64,000 bases of DNA, from assembly GCA_000317655.1 (NCBI GenBank), contig CP003940.1, positions 744,001 to 808,000 on the forward strand, read 5' to 3'. Each line of letters starts with the position of its first letter. Position 1 is the stretch's first letter. A program made the translations under genes and the position numbers. This document shows positions 1 to 8,953 of this stretch, in pieces. The notes under the pieces were generated by a model. That model was not told the origin of the DNA. It worked only from the letters and a program-made list of their open reading frames with translations, and made no database searches. This DNA is from Cyanobacterium stanieri PCC 7202 (GTDB lineage Bacteria > Cyanobacteriota > Cyanobacteriia > Cyanobacteriales > Cyanobacteriaceae).

Positions 1-1449
1 CAGGGCAAAAGGATCACTAGAACCCGATGGTATCATGCCTAATCCAATTATACTGACAATGGTGTCGAGGCGATCGCCTATACCCACCACCTGACCATTA
101 AGGGTATGGGGCATAATATCATCAGCATTACGGGGTAAATAATGTTCAAAAATACCCCTAGCCACCGTTGCCGACTCCCCACTAACGAGGGCATATTTTT
201 CCCCCATCACCCCTTGTAATTCGGGAAACTCATAAACCATTTGGGTAACTAAATCTGCCTTACACAGAGAAGCTGTGCTTTCAATTTCCGCTTTTTGGGT
301 GGCATCGAGGTTTAATTGTTCGGCAATTTGTTGACTGATGGCAATGATACGATTAACCTTATCGTGCATGGTGCCTAAGTCTTCTTGGAAAGTGACGTTT
401 TCTAGTTGGGGGAGATAGGTTTCTAAATGCTCATCACAATCGGCTTGGTAGAAAAATTGAGCATCTGCCAGTCTTGCCCTAATTACCTTGGCGTTACCTG
501 TGGCGATGATGTCGGACTTTTGGGGATCTCCGTTACCGATGGTGATAAAGTAGGGTAATAATGCTCCCTTTTCGTCTTTGATAGGGAAATAACGTTGGTG
601 TGTCACCATGACGGTGGTGATTACTTCGGGGGGAAGTTCCAAAAATTCTGGCTCAAAACTACCTAACACGGCGGTAGGATATTCCACAAGGTTAGTAACC
701 TCGGCGAGTAAGTCGGGATAAATTTCCGCTTTACCCCCTACTTTTTGGGCTATTTCTTGGATTTGTTTTTTGATAGACTCACATCTTTCATTCACATCCA
801 CTTGCACAAAGGCTTTTTCTAGGGATGCTTTATAGTCTTTGGCGGTGTCGATGGTGATTTTCTCAGGATGTAAAATACGATGCCCCGTAGAAGAGCGATC
901 GCCCTTAATAGTTGTGTTACCGTTAGGTAATTGGAGGGGTAATATTTGATTATCCCAAAGTGCCACTAGATGACGAATGGGGCGAGGAAAACGCAAATCG
1001 CCATCCGCCCAACGCATAAACCTTCTACCTTCTAACCCCGTTATCCATTGAGGGATCAATGCTTGTAATATTTCTGTGGTGTTTTTGCCCACAAACTTTT
1101 TATTAACAAAGATAAAATCCCCTTTGGGGGTAGTTTTTATCTCCACCTCATCCATACTCACCCCTTGCTTACGGGTAAAACCTTCTAATGCTTTGGTGGG
1201 TTGTCCATCCTTGTAAGCGGCGCTGACAGGGGGGCCTTTTATTTCTTCTTCTCTATCGGGTTGTTTTTCGCCGATGCCTTCTATTAATACGGCTAAACGT
1301 CTGGGAGTGCCATATATATTGATTTTTTCAGGTTGTAGATATTCTGATTCTAAATGATTTTTTATTTTTTCTTGCCACTGTGCGATCGCACTATCCACAA
1401 AACTAGCGGGTAATTCTTCTGTTCCAATTTCTAATAGAAAATCAGGCAT
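1..1449 (-). CDS. glyS: Glycine--tRNA ligase beta subunit (3' end outside window)
   Basis: Beta subunit of the alpha2-beta2 glycyl-tRNA synthetase, which charges tRNA-Gly. I translated the minus strand from the ATG at 1449; 483 codons are open to the window edge, so the C-terminus is missing. The protein opens [18 protein letters not shown], the typical GlyS start, and continues with motifs of the family such as [18 protein letters not shown], and [13 protein letters not shown]. The alpha subunit gene (glyQ) is not next to it here, as is usual in cyanobacteria where the two are unlinked. A cysH gene lies upstream on the same strand. Confidence 0.95.
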   Translation of the reverse strand, partial: MPDFLLEIGTEELPASFVDSAIAQWQEKIKNHLESEYLQPEKINIYGTPRRLAVLIEGIGEKQPDREEEIKGPPVSAAYKDGQPTKALEGFTRKQGVSMDEVEIKTTPKGDFIFVNKKFVGKNTTEILQALIPQWITGLEGRRFMRWADGDLRFPRPIRHLVALWDNQILPLQLPNGNTTIKGDRSSTGHRILHPEKITIDTAKDYKASLEKAFVQVDVNERCESIKKQIQEIAQKVGGKAEIYPDLLAEVTNLVEYPTAVLGSFEPEFLELPPEVITTVMVTHQRYFPIKDEKGALLPYFITIGNGDPQKSDIIATGNAKVIRARLADAQFFYQADCDEHLETYLPQLENVTFQEDLGTMHDKVNRIIAISQQIAEQLNLDATQKAEIESTASLCKADLVTQMVYEFPELQGVMGEKYALVSGESATVARGIFEHYLPRNADDIMPHTLNGQVVGIGDRLDTIVSIIGLGMIPSGSSDPFAL

Positions 1450-1549
1450 CTTATAAAAATTTACTCATAATATTATTCATACTAATTATATAGGTAGGGT
1501 TGATCCATGTCTCTCCTGAAGTTCAATAATATGAGTTTCCCATCAAAAT

Positions 1550-1575
1550 TCCCCCTCTAGGTTTATAAAGGGGGA
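1550..1575 (-). terminator. Hairpin downstream of cysH
   Basis: A 7-bp perfect stem (TCCCCCT / AGGGGGA) with a 12-nt loop starts 10 nt after the cysH stop and is followed on the minus strand by AATTTTG. It probably ends the cysH transcript. The T tract is short, so efficiency is uncertain. Confidence 0.5.
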
Positions 1576-1584
1576 TGCTGAAAT

Positions 1585-2343
1585 TTACAATTGACTAGAA
1601 TCAAGACTTTGGGCTTCATCGTTACTTAGGGGTAAGTGTAAGCCACACTCTTGTTTTACTCCATGGAAACGGGTATCCCTTTCATCTCCATCGGTGGCAC
1701 TTAATGGACGGCTAGAATGCCAATCTCCCACGGATACATAACCTTTGTCAAAGTAGGGATGATAGGGCAAATCATGCTCTGTTAAATATTCGTAAATATC
1801 ACGGGAACTCCATCTGAGAATGGGTAAAATTTTGTAGTGTTCCCCTTGTTTGTTGACATATTCCAATTGTTGACGGAATTTGGTCTGGTTTTGTCTCAAA
1901 CCTGCCAACCATGCCTCGGCTTTTAGTTCTTTTAATGCCCTTTGCATGGGTTCTACTTTCCTGATGCGATCGTAAAGGTTCAGGGATTCTACGTTTTTAT
2001 CCTGCCAAATTTTACCATAAAGGGCTTCCATTCTGGCAGGACTCATTTCCGATTGATAAACCTTGAGATTGAGATTTAGTCGGTTGGTTAGTTCTTCGGC
2101 GAAAATATAGGTTTCTTTGGGTAAATAGCCTGTGTCAATCCAGATAATAGGTACGTCGGGAACAATTTGGGTTACTAAGTGCAACATCACGGCGGACTGA
2201 ATCCCGAAGCTGGTACTCATTACCAAGTGTTTTCCAAATTGTTGATTTGCCCAATCAACGATCGCCCCTGCGCTGCAATCGACTAAATTATTATTAATGG
2301 AAACTAAATCTAAGGAATCTCTGACAGTAGATAATTGATACAC
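1585..2343 (-). CDS. cysH: Phosphoadenylyl-sulfate reductase
   Basis: Assimilatory (P)APS reductase: reduces activated sulfate to sulfite with thioredoxin as electron donor, in the cytosol. The 252-residue product has the PP-loop motif STSFGIQS near residues 43-50, the middle motif [12 protein letters not shown], and the C-terminal KQECGLHL (about 229-236) carrying the catalytic cysteine. The CC-x-RK-x-CxxC cluster motif of Fe-S APS reductases is absent, which favours the PAPS-type enzyme. Length is normal for the family. It appears monocistronic, with a hairpin just after the stop codon. Confidence 0.95.
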   Translation of the reverse strand: MYQLSTVRDSLDLVSINNNLVDCSAGAIVDWANQQFGKHLVMSTSFGIQSAVMLHLVTQIVPDVPIIWIDTGYLPKETYIFAEELTNRLNLNLKVYQSEMSPARMEALYGKIWQDKNVESLNLYDRIRKVEPMQRALKELKAEAWLAGLRQNQTKFRQQLEYVNKQGEHYKILPILRWSSRDIYEYLTEHDLPYHPYFDKGYVSVGDWHSSRPLSATDGDERDTRFHGVKQECGLHLPLSNDEAQSLDSSQL

Positions 2344-2422
2344 AGGCTATATTGATAACTTTTATACTTGGTGGATGGTTGAATTATATTCTAGGTTTGA
2401 CCCCTAATATATGTCAACTCAC

Positions 2423-2448
2423 AAAAAATCCCACATTGTTTGGTGGGA
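2423..2448 (-). terminator. Intrinsic terminator
   Basis: Read on the minus strand, a TCCCAC / GTGGGA stem with an 8-nt loop is followed directly by six T. It starts 12 nt after the stop of the 61-residue gene upstream, so it is a textbook Rho-independent terminator for that gene. Confidence 0.75.
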
Positions 2449-2459
2449 CGGATGAATAC

Positions 2460-2645
2460 TTAATAAGCAAGGGTTTCTAAGGTAGAGCGTAAATATTCTC
2501 GTACTTGCTCATCGGTTTCTGTTGGGGCGGATTGTTTTTCCTGTTGCCACTGTTTAAAACCAGAGCTTTTGGCGATCGCCTTTTTAAGATTGTTCCAAAT
2601 TTCTTGATCCTTGCCTAAACCACTCGAAATAGTTGACATTGCCAT
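2460..2645 (-). CDS. Small conserved hypothetical protein (61 aa)
   Basis: I do not recognise a function. The product is short, hydrophilic and without membrane segments or cysteines. It has a predicted helical centre (NNLKKAIAKSSGFKQWQQEK) and a C-terminal helix (VREYLRSTLETLAY). The architecture resembles small cyanobacterial proteins that have only a family name. A good intrinsic terminator directly after the stop supports it as a real gene. Two ATG starts are possible, 2645 and 2639; the ribosome binding site does not decide between them. Confidence 0.6.
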   Translation of the reverse strand: MAMSTISSGLGKDQEIWNNLKKAIAKSSGFKQWQQEKQSAPTETDEQVREYLRSTLETLAY

Positions 2646-2740
2646 AAATACCTATTTTCGTCTTAATATTTAGTCCTAAATACAATATAACTTAATATTT
2701 CTTTTCTTGATTGTAGTTATTGTCACAGTTTCATCAAAAG

Positions 2741-2920
2741 GGCAATAGGCAATAGGCAATAGGCAATAGGCAATGGGCAATAGGCAATAGGCAATAGGCA
2801 ATGGGCAATAGGCAATAGGCAATGGGCAATAGGCAATGGGCAATAGGCAATGGGCAATAGGCAATGGGCAATAGGCAATGGGCAATAGGCAATGGGCAAT
2901 GGGCAATGGGCAATAGGCAA
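2741..2920. repeat. Heptanucleotide tandem array GGCAATR, 25 full units
   Basis: Twenty-five consecutive units of GGCAATA or GGCAATG, followed by a partial GGCAA, with no indels; only the seventh base varies. The order of that base is AAAAGAAAGAAGAGAGAGAG then AGGGA, so units 11 to 22 alternate strictly A/G and form a 14-bp higher-order unit. Because 7 is not a multiple of 3, every minus-strand frame reads the same stop-free peptide period, which creates false ORFs. It belongs to the short tandemly repeated repetitive (STRR) heptamers known in cyanobacteria. Confidence 0.95.
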
Positions 2921-2950
2921 AATAATTAATTGTCAATTGTCAATTCTTCA

Positions 2951-2990
2951 CACCTTTACAAGACTATAAATTTTATACCAAACTCAAATT
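2951..2990 (+). repeat. Fragment of the MITE-like element (right end)
   Basis: The stretch CACCTTTACAAGACTATAAA and the six bases after it are identical to the right end of the full element at 11541-11756. The homology then decays (ACCAAACT instead of CCCGAACT). It looks like a decayed remnant next to the heptamer array. Confidence 0.65.
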
Positions 2991-3062
2991 ATTTATATCC
3001 CATTGCTTTCTACTATTTCAAAAACAAATGATAATTACTTGCAATAATACTTTAAATAGGAT

Positions 3063-3078
3063 AAGCTAAGTTTAGCTT
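3063..3078. other. Inverted repeat upstream of the hydrolase gene
   Basis: AAGCTAA-GT-TTAGCTT, a perfect 7-bp stem with a 2-nt loop, about 110 nt before the hydrolase start. It could be an operator or a leader hairpin. No T tract follows, so it is not an obvious terminator. Confidence 0.35.
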
Positions 3079-3186
3079 CGGGAAATTAGAAGCGAAGTGA
3101 ATCGGTTACTTGTTTTAGGCAGGATATTATATCTTGCTTAAAACTTTTTTAATATTGAAAAGTTATTATCATTATAGTTGAGAATT

Positions 3187-3948
3187 ATGTTCAAAAGTCC
3201 TGATGTGTTGTGGTTAAATACAAATACCTACTTAAAAAGATTCAATTTACCTATCATAAAATACCTCTCTCGTCAGGTATCTATTGGACAGTGGGAATAT
3301 GAACAAAATCAGGATGAAGGATGTTCCCTTGAAGGTGCGATCGCCCTTTTAGATGATTATTTAACCATGACCAAAAAACCAGTACACCTCATCGGACATA
3401 GTACAGGGGGATTATTAGGTTTACTATATGCCCGTCAACATCCCGAAAAAATCAAATCTCTAACCCTCCTAGGAGTAGGGGTAAACCCTAGCATCGACTG
3501 GGTAGAATATTATTACAACCTTCGTAAAAACTTTCCCTGTAGTCGAGAAACCATCCTCACCCGTCTTTCTCATCATCTTTTTCATTATCAAAACCACTAC
3601 TATCAAAAAGCCTTCGTTAATATCCTCGATAAAGCCCTACTATATTCCCTTTCCCCCCATTCCCTTTATAAAAGCGAAGAAATATCCAAAGGAGGTATCG
3701 AAAAACCTTTGATGGTGTGCGGCAGTGCGGAGGATGGCATAATCCCTTGTCAAGACATAGAACAATGGCAACCCCATCTAAAACAAGAAGATTATCTCTG
3801 TTTAATTAATCAAAATAGTCATTTCTTTCATTACCTATCTCCCCAATGTGTAGGGCAACAAATACTCAAATTTTTGAAAGCTACCTCACAAACCGCCGAC
3901 AAAAAACCCCTCCCCGAAACTTCGAGGAAGGGAATATATCACAAATAG
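3187..3948 (+). CDS. Alpha/beta hydrolase
   Basis: A 253-residue alpha/beta-fold hydrolase. The nucleophile elbow GHSTGG puts the catalytic serine near residue 72. A later VCGSAEDGIIP segment supplies the likely acid, and NSHFFHYL the likely histidine. Substrate is unknown; it could be an esterase, lipase or C-C hydrolase. I chose the ATG at 3187 over a TTG three codons upstream. The usual oxyanion-hole HG motif before the elbow is not obvious, and the protein starts late in the fold compared with longer family members, so its N-terminus may be shortened. It converges with the ammonium transporter gene with a 23-nt gap. Confidence 0.8.
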   Translation: MFKSPDVLWLNTNTYLKRFNLPIIKYLSRQVSIGQWEYEQNQDEGCSLEGAIALLDDYLTMTKKPVHLIGHSTGGLLGLLYARQHPEKIKSLTLLGVGVNPSIDWVEYYYNLRKNFPCSRETILTRLSHHLFHYQNHYYQKAFVNILDKALLYSLSPHSLYKSEEISKGGIEKPLMVCGSAEDGIIPCQDIEQWQPHLKQEDYLCLINQNSHFFHYLSPQCVGQQILKFLKATSQTADKKPLPETSRKGIYHK

Positions 3949-3971
3949 GAGTAAAAATATTTAGAACAGAA

Positions 3972-5453
3972 TTAACCTTCTGTACCAGAGGAGATTTCAC
4001 TACTAACAGAACTTGCAAAACCGCCAGAGAGAACATCCGCCTCTTTCACAAATCCGCTGTAAGCCTCCATACCATGTTCAGTAATATCAAGACCTTTGAT
4101 TTCGTCCTCAGCATGAACTCTGATACCTATGGTTGCTTTGAGAACAAACCAGAAAATACCACTAGCTACCACAGTAAAAGCACCAATGGCAAGAATACCA
4201 ATAATCTGAGTAACAATATTCTCATCACCAGTGCCGAAAATGCCTACTGCCAAGGTTCCCCAAATACCGCAGACTAGGTGAACAGAAGTCGCACCCACGG
4301 GGTCATCAATGTGAAGAACTTGGTCAATGAAAGCCACAGAGAATACTACAAGCGTACCAGCGATCGCACCGATAAGAACAGCCCCGGGAATAGTAACAGT
4401 ATCACAACCTGCGGTAATACCCACCAAACCAGCAAGAATACCATTAATGATCATGGATAAATCAGGCTTACCATCTTTAATCCAAGCAGTAGCAGTCGCC
4501 ATAACACCACCAGCCGCCGCCGCCAAGTTAGTAGTCAAGGCAATGAAAGGAACGTTAGCAGTAGCCGCCAACTCAGAACCGGGGTTGAAACCAAACCAGC
4601 CAATCCAAAGGATAAGACATCCCAAGGTAGCAATACTCATATTGTGACCGGGGATAGCATTTACCCTGCCATCAGAGGAGTATTTTCCTTGACGAGGGCC
4701 AAGAATAATAGCTCCAGTAAGGGCTGCCCAACCACCCACAGAGTGAACGATGGTAGAACCAGCAAAATCAGCAAAACCTAAACCATCTAACCAACCTTCT
4801 CCCCAAGTCCAATAACCAGTAATGGGGTAAGAAATACCTACTAATAAAACACTGAAAATTAAGAATGCATCGAACTTAATTCTCTCGGCCACTGCACCAG
4901 ATACGATAGTTGCAGCAGTTGCAGCGAAAGCTACCTGGAATAAAAACTCGATAGCAGGGGGAACAGCTTCAGGATATGGATCCAAGCCATAAGGCTCACC
5001 ATTTACCCCGTCGAAGAAAAATCCTGCTAAACCGATAAAGCCATTGTCGCTATTACCATACATGAAGGCAAATCCAATGGCCCAATAAACGATGGTAGCA
5101 ATCGCAAAAACAATTAAGTTTTTGGAGAGGATGTTAACAGCATTTTTCTGACGACAAAAACCAGTTTCTAGCATCCCGAAACCAGCGTTCATAAAGATAA
5201 CTAGAATAGAAGCAACTAACAAGAAGATAGAATCTAAAACGACCCTCAATTCCTCAAGAGTTTCAGGAGGATCGAAACCTTGGGCTTGGGCGGAAAAACT
5301 CCACACCACAAAAATTAAAGCACTTAGGGGGATGCAACCAACCCAGTAGGAAGGTAATTTACTACGTAACCACCCCATAGAATTTAGTATAAAGCTATCT
5401 TGACCCTGCGATCGAGACATTTTTCTGTTTGCTCTTTTTGACATTATCACCAT
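3972..5453 (-). CDS. amt1: Ammonium transporter
   Basis: Amt/MEP/Rh-family channel for ammonium uptake across the plasma membrane. The 493-residue product has an N-terminal hydrophobic leader ending SFSAQAQG, which fits a cleaved signal sequence, then about eleven membrane spans. Family signatures include [30 protein letters not shown], and [13 protein letters not shown], and the pore histidine pair is present (IVHSVGG and TSVHLVCG). The C-terminal tail is cytoplasmic, the usual contact for the regulator GlnK/PII. In-frame ATGs at 5453, 5444 and 5420 leave the exact start open. A perfect NtcA box upstream indicates induction under nitrogen limitation. Confidence 0.96.
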   Translation of the reverse strand: MVIMSKRANRKMSRSQGQDSFILNSMGWLRSKLPSYWVGCIPLSALIFVVWSFSAQAQGFDPPETLEELRVVLDSIFLLVASILVIFMNAGFGMLETGFCRQKNAVNILSKNLIVFAIATIVYWAIGFAFMYGNSDNGFIGLAGFFFDGVNGEPYGLDPYPEAVPPAIEFLFQVAFAATAATIVSGAVAERIKFDAFLIFSVLLVGISYPITGYWTWGEGWLDGLGFADFAGSTIVHSVGGWAALTGAIILGPRQGKYSSDGRVNAIPGHNMSIATLGCLILWIGWFGFNPGSELAATANVPFIALTTNLAAAAGGVMATATAWIKDGKPDLSMIINGILAGLVGITAGCDTVTIPGAVLIGAIAGTLVVFSVAFIDQVLHIDDPVGATSVHLVCGIWGTLAVGIFGTGDENIVTQIIGILAIGAFTVVASGIFWFVLKATIGIRVHAEDEIKGLDITEHGMEAYSGFVKEADVLSGGFASSVSSEISSGTEG

Positions 5454-5555
5454 AGTTAATGAGATTATTATTTTATTTTCTGCCTACTTGGAGGAGGACT
5501 CAATGATTTAATCCAATGACTAATAGATATTCATACGTTTACCCTCATCATTTCT

Positions 5556-5569
5556 GTATCAAACAATAC
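5556..5569 (-). promoter_or_regulatory. NtcA binding site of the amt promoter
   Basis: GTA-TCAAACAA-TAC is an exact match to the NtcA consensus GTA-N8-TAC. It lies 103 nt upstream of the amt start. On the minus strand a TATGAA hexamer, a passable -10, follows 20 nt after the box, close to the 22-nt spacing of class II NtcA-activated promoters. Activation of amt genes by NtcA is established in other cyanobacteria. Confidence 0.75.
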
Positions 5570-5697
5570 AATAACTGTAGTATTTAATCAAAACTAATGG
5601 AAAATCACCAAAAACTCATCTCATACGAATAAAATAATTTTTTTCAACTCATGTGCGAAATAGCTAAAAATATAACAATTACTATTAATATTTTTTT

Positions 5698-5718
5698 TAT
5701 TTGTAGTGGCTACAAATA
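5698..5718. promoter_or_regulatory. Inverted repeat in the amt/pentapeptide intergenic region
   Basis: A 9-bp perfect inverted repeat around a 3-nt spacer: TATTTGTAG-TGG-CTACAAATA. It contains GTA and TAC but only 5 nt apart, so it is not an NtcA site. It sits in a 762-bp AT-rich divergent region between amt (minus) and the pentapeptide-repeat gene (plus). The rest of that region shows no credible ORF; a factor binding here could serve either gene. Confidence 0.4.
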
Positions 5719-6215
5719 GATAAAACCAATTTTTAAAAAGCTATCTAAAGTATTGTTGCTTTTTTGTAACAATTAAAATTTTACAATATTTTTTTGACCT
5801 GAGAAAGTAAGAGTCACTCTTAAGAAAGAGAATCTTTTTATTATAATTGACTTAAACTTATTAATTATAATTAATATAGCTCGCAATCTTTATTTGATGC
5901 CTATTTAGGAGTTATCCCCCTCCCGATAAGGGGTTCGTTTTATGAGAAAAGCGTAAAAATTGTTGAAAAAAAGTCTTTCTCTTTACATAAAAAATATATA
6001 AATTCACTGAAAATCGCAGGGGATCAGTGATAACACTTAATTTATATCAACTAGATATATGATTTTATTTTGTAAAGTTAAAAAATGTAAAAATATACCT
6101 TTTTTTATAACAATAAAATCTTAACAATGTTATAAATATAACTATAAACACAGTTATTGAGATACAAGAACAAGACAACACATATATACAAATTGCCAAC
6201 ATCAAGGATAAATAC

Positions 6216-7043
6216 ATGGTAGTAACAACAATTAATGCAGATATACAAACCAAATATGGTTGGGGAGAGAGAAATTTTCCTAAATTGCAATTAAGAAGAA
6301 TAGATCTAAGAAATGCGGAGCTTAAAGGTGCTAATTTTCAAGGTTCAGATTTTAGTTATGCCGATTTAAGGGGTGCTGATTTAAGCAAAGCAGATTTGCG
6401 TAATTGTTACTTTAATGAAGCCAATCTCACAGGGGCTAATTTAAAAGGTGCTAATTTGCAGGGAGCTTATTTCATCAAATCCTATTTAATCAGAGCTGAT
6501 TTGACTAAGGCAAATATCAAAGAAGCATATTTAACTGGCAGTTTTGTTACTAGGGCTAATTTTGCCAAGGCGGATTTATGCGGGGCTTTTCTTAATGGTA
6601 CTCATATTGGTGGTGCCGATTTTAGGGGCGCTGTCTATGATAGTTCTACTCGATTTGATAAAGGTTTTGATCCCAATATCCTAAAAATGGTCGTTGTTTC
6701 TTCTTTTCAAGGTGCGATCGCCCATAAAATCACCGTGGGGGATGTAATTGCCAACTTTGAACAAATAGCCAATATTACCAGCCATTACCTAGGAGGCATG
6801 ATCACCGTCAAAAATTTTGAACAATCCCGTCCCGATGCCGAGTGGTTAGAAAACTTCGCCATGGATAAAAACTGTAAAATCACCTTCCAAGGTTCCTTAA
6901 ACCATCAAGCAACCACCATGCAGCTTAAATGGTTAGAAAAATGGACTAATTCCTTTGTCGAAAAATCCTCCTTAATTGTTCAAGATTTACCTCGCATTAT
7001 CGAAGAAAAAAGTTTAACTATTCCTTCTCTTTTGAAAAAGTAA
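6216..7043 (+). CDS. Pentapeptide-repeat protein
   Basis: A 275-residue protein. Residues about 25-145 are tandem A(D/N)Lxx pentapeptides (for example GADLSKADLRN and ANLTGANLKGANLQGA), which fold as a right-handed beta-helix. The C-terminal 110 residues are a separate domain without repeats (QGAIAHKITVGDVIANFEQI...), whose role I do not recognise. AAGGA lies 7 nt before the ATG. The gene precedes the photosystem II assembly operon in the same direction but is 200 nt away, so it may have its own promoter. Cytoplasmic, no signal peptide or membrane span. Confidence 0.85.
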   Translation: MVVTTINADIQTKYGWGERNFPKLQLRRIDLRNAELKGANFQGSDFSYADLRGADLSKADLRNCYFNEANLTGANLKGANLQGAYFIKSYLIRADLTKANIKEAYLTGSFVTRANFAKADLCGAFLNGTHIGGADFRGAVYDSSTRFDKGFDPNILKMVVVSSFQGAIAHKITVGDVIANFEQIANITSHYLGGMITVKNFEQSRPDAEWLENFAMDKNCKITFQGSLNHQATTMQLKWLEKWTNSFVEKSSLIVQDLPRIIEEKSLTIPSLLKK

Positions 7044-7245
7044 TTACGTAAATAAAAAATATCAATATATGAATAAACTTTATCTTTTTTAATAAAACAT
7101 CACACAAAACCATAGATTGTATAGAAATGTTTAATAAACTAATCAGCAGAAAAAAACATGGTTAAACTAATACTTAAAAGGTGGTTTTGAGATACATTCA
7201 GACTGTTCGAGAAAATAATTAAAGTACCAAAGGATAATAATATCT

Positions 7246-7962
7246 ATGACTTTTACACCAACAAAACCCAGTCGCATTGTGGAAAAAATTTCCAAAAATC
7301 TTTGGAAAAATCAATATCCAAAAAAACATGATCACTACACCATAGAAGACTTTTTTCATTTTGATACCGTTAATGGAGATATTACCGATTGGAATGAATC
7401 CCGTAATGTTTTAGTAACCGAAGATTTTATCGTGGGATTAATTGAAGGTTTAGAAGAAGAAGTAGGGCCTGCCTCTAGTGTGGTGATGTATAACATCGGT
7501 AAAAATTGGGGTATTCGTGATGCCGATTTCTTCTGTGATTGGTTCCAAAAAGAATATGAATATCCCAAAGATATTCGTGAAATGAATTTACTATATGTCC
7601 TAGAAGCCTGGTGGTGGCCTTTTACCACCCAAGGTTGGGGTAACTGGGATGTAGATTTGAGTGAACAAAAAAACGGCTTTATGTTCGTCAATATCTTTGA
7701 CTCCGCCGTTGCCCGTACCCTCGGCGACGTAGGAAAACCCGTATGCCATATTTACGCTGGACTATTAGCAGGATTTTTTAGTCGCTTTATCAATAAGCCC
7801 TTAAACTGCATTGAAATTCAGTGTTATTCCATGGGAGAAACCTACTGTAAGTTTTTGTTAGGTAAACAAGATCGCATTGATGCGGCTACTTTCTGGCATA
7901 ACGAAGGCGCAGGGGCGAAGGATATTCAAAAACGATTGATCAATGGAGAGTATCTCAAATAA
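7246..7962 (+). CDS. V4R-domain protein, Slr0144-like (Pap operon gene 1)
   Basis: A 238-residue protein with a V4R (4-vinyl reductase) domain in its C-terminal two thirds, ending in the family's Cys-containing signature CYSMGETYCKFLLG. It corresponds by order and domain to Synechocystis slr0144, first gene of the operon linked to photosystem II assembly. V4R domains are small-molecule binding modules, often proposed to bind tetrapyrrole-like ligands; ligand and reaction here are not known. A tryptophan-rich stretch (EAWWWPFTTQGWGNWD) near residue 125 is notable. AAAGGA lies 11 nt before the ATG. It is followed by six genes with gaps of 14-52 nt. Confidence 0.85.
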   Translation: MTFTPTKPSRIVEKISKNLWKNQYPKKHDHYTIEDFFHFDTVNGDITDWNESRNVLVTEDFIVGLIEGLEEEVGPASSVVMYNIGKNWGIRDADFFCDWFQKEYEYPKDIREMNLLYVLEAWWWPFTTQGWGNWDVDLSEQKNGFMFVNIFDSAVARTLGDVGKPVCHIYAGLLAGFFSRFINKPLNCIEIQCYSMGETYCKFLLGKQDRIDAATFWHNEGAGAKDIQKRLINGEYLK

Positions 7963-8014
7963 TTGATCCCTAATCCAACCAATAAAGTTCAAGCAAAAGA
8001 AGCAAAAAAATCCT

Positions 8015-8440
8015 ATGAGCTTAACACCAACATTAGATAGTATCAGTGTTGAGCAATTCTTCTTCAATGCCAACTGGCGAGGTATAAAAAGAAATCAAAG
8101 TCCATCTGCCATCCACCATCAGGAAATTATTAATGCCGATGACTTTATTCCTAACCTTAATTTACCAGTAGAAGAATTTTTCACCCATCATAATTGGCAG
8201 GGAGTCAAAAAAATGATTTCCTACTCCCCCAATTTCAACACTGAGCATAATTCCGCCGTAACCACAACTCTTTCCTTACAGATGGAAGTGAGGGATTTCT
8301 TTCACAGATTTCCATGGCAAGGGGAAACAAGGGAAGTAAAAGTAAATATTGCCCAAGCACCAATCGTCGAACCAAAATCGGAAAACTCACCCCCTCCCTT
8401 TAGTGAATTAAAAATGAATGATTTGTCTGATTTATTTTAA
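8015..8440 (+). CDS. Three-repeat FF-W-G protein, Slr0145-like (Pap operon gene 2)
   Basis: A 141-residue protein with no catalytic domain. It carries three copies of a short motif, V-x-x-F-F-x5-W-x-G, at residues 12-23, 52-63 and 92-103, spaced by exactly 40 residues (VEQFFFNANWRG, VEEFFTHHNWQG, VRDFFHRFPWQG). The linkers are polar and look disordered, and the C-terminus ends with an acidic-hydrophobic tail (NDLSDLF). By position it matches slr0145 of the Synechocystis operon. I infer a scaffold or linker binding three equivalent partners; no function is established from sequence. Confidence 0.75.
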   Translation: MSLTPTLDSISVEQFFFNANWRGIKRNQSPSAIHHQEIINADDFIPNLNLPVEEFFTHHNWQGVKKMISYSPNFNTEHNSAVTTTLSLQMEVRDFFHRFPWQGETREVKVNIAQAPIVEPKSENSPPPFSELKMNDLSDLF

Positions 8441-8454
8441 ATAAGGATAGAACT

Positions 8455-8928
8455 ATGTACCCAGAATTACAAACACTCATCCACGAAGCAGAATATAACT
8501 ACCTTCAAAAGGATGATTTAGAACTCTTTTCCGAGCATATTAACAATCTTCAGCAAAAACTAGAAGTTTATCGCTTACTTAGAGATCAAGAAATTGAGAT
8601 TTTCCAAGGGGTAGCCGATAAATTGGTAGCTCAATTTTCTGATAGTCAGGAAAAGGCTCTCGAAACTTCTTTGCACCATTGGTTACTGATTATGAGATAT
8701 GCTGCCATGGCAATGTTACTCAATAATCCTGAGTTTTTGGAACGTCGATTATTGGAATGGTTAACGGATATTGTCCAAGTCAGGGAATCTCAATCCATTG
8801 ATTCGGCTGTTCATTCTCTTCTCATGACTCAACTAGGAAAAACTATGGATTCTTCTGAGTTGAATTATTTAGAACCTTTTTTGAATCAAGCTAAGGAATA
8901 CTTAGTAAATGCCCCTGTACGAGCTTAG
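8455..8928 (+). CDS. Phycobiliprotein-like protein, Slr0146-like (Pap operon gene 3)
   Basis: A 157-residue all-helical protein. The segment WLLIMRYAAMAMLLNNPEFL resembles the phycobiliprotein helix RYxxYALLAGDPSxL, and the following LLEWLTDIVQ matches the next helix. The chromophore-attachment cysteine is absent, indeed there is no cysteine at all, so it should not bind bilin covalently. It is related to the sixth gene of the operon. AAGGA precedes the ATG, and the gap to the upstream gene is only 14 nt. The globin-like fold assignment is inference from motif similarity. Confidence 0.7.
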   Translation: MYPELQTLIHEAEYNYLQKDDLELFSEHINNLQQKLEVYRLLRDQEIEIFQGVADKLVAQFSDSQEKALETSLHHWLLIMRYAAMAMLLNNPEFLERRLLEWLTDIVQVRESQSIDSAVHSLLMTQLGKTMDSSELNYLEPFLNQAKEYLVNAPVRA

Positions 8929-8953
8929 TAATAAATTATTGGGAGATAAGTAA

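Noticed and set aside
2676-2936. Two overlapping minus-strand ORFs of [13 protein letters not shown] repeats
   Set aside because: They are produced by the GGCAATR heptamer array, which is stop-free in every minus-strand frame. No start signal and no family resemblance.
3158-3180. Fur-like sequence before the alpha/beta hydrolase
   Set aside because: GTTATTATCATTATAG gives only about 14 of 19 matches and the symmetry is poor; too weak beside the two clear boxes near thrS.
4278-4647. Plus-strand ORFs inside the amt gene
   Set aside because: They are antisense shadows of the transporter, with no independent start signals or domain resemblance.
5454-6215. Search for small photosynthesis genes in the amt intergenic region
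   Set aside because: Short ORFs such as the one from ATG TGC at about 5650 end quickly and match nothing.
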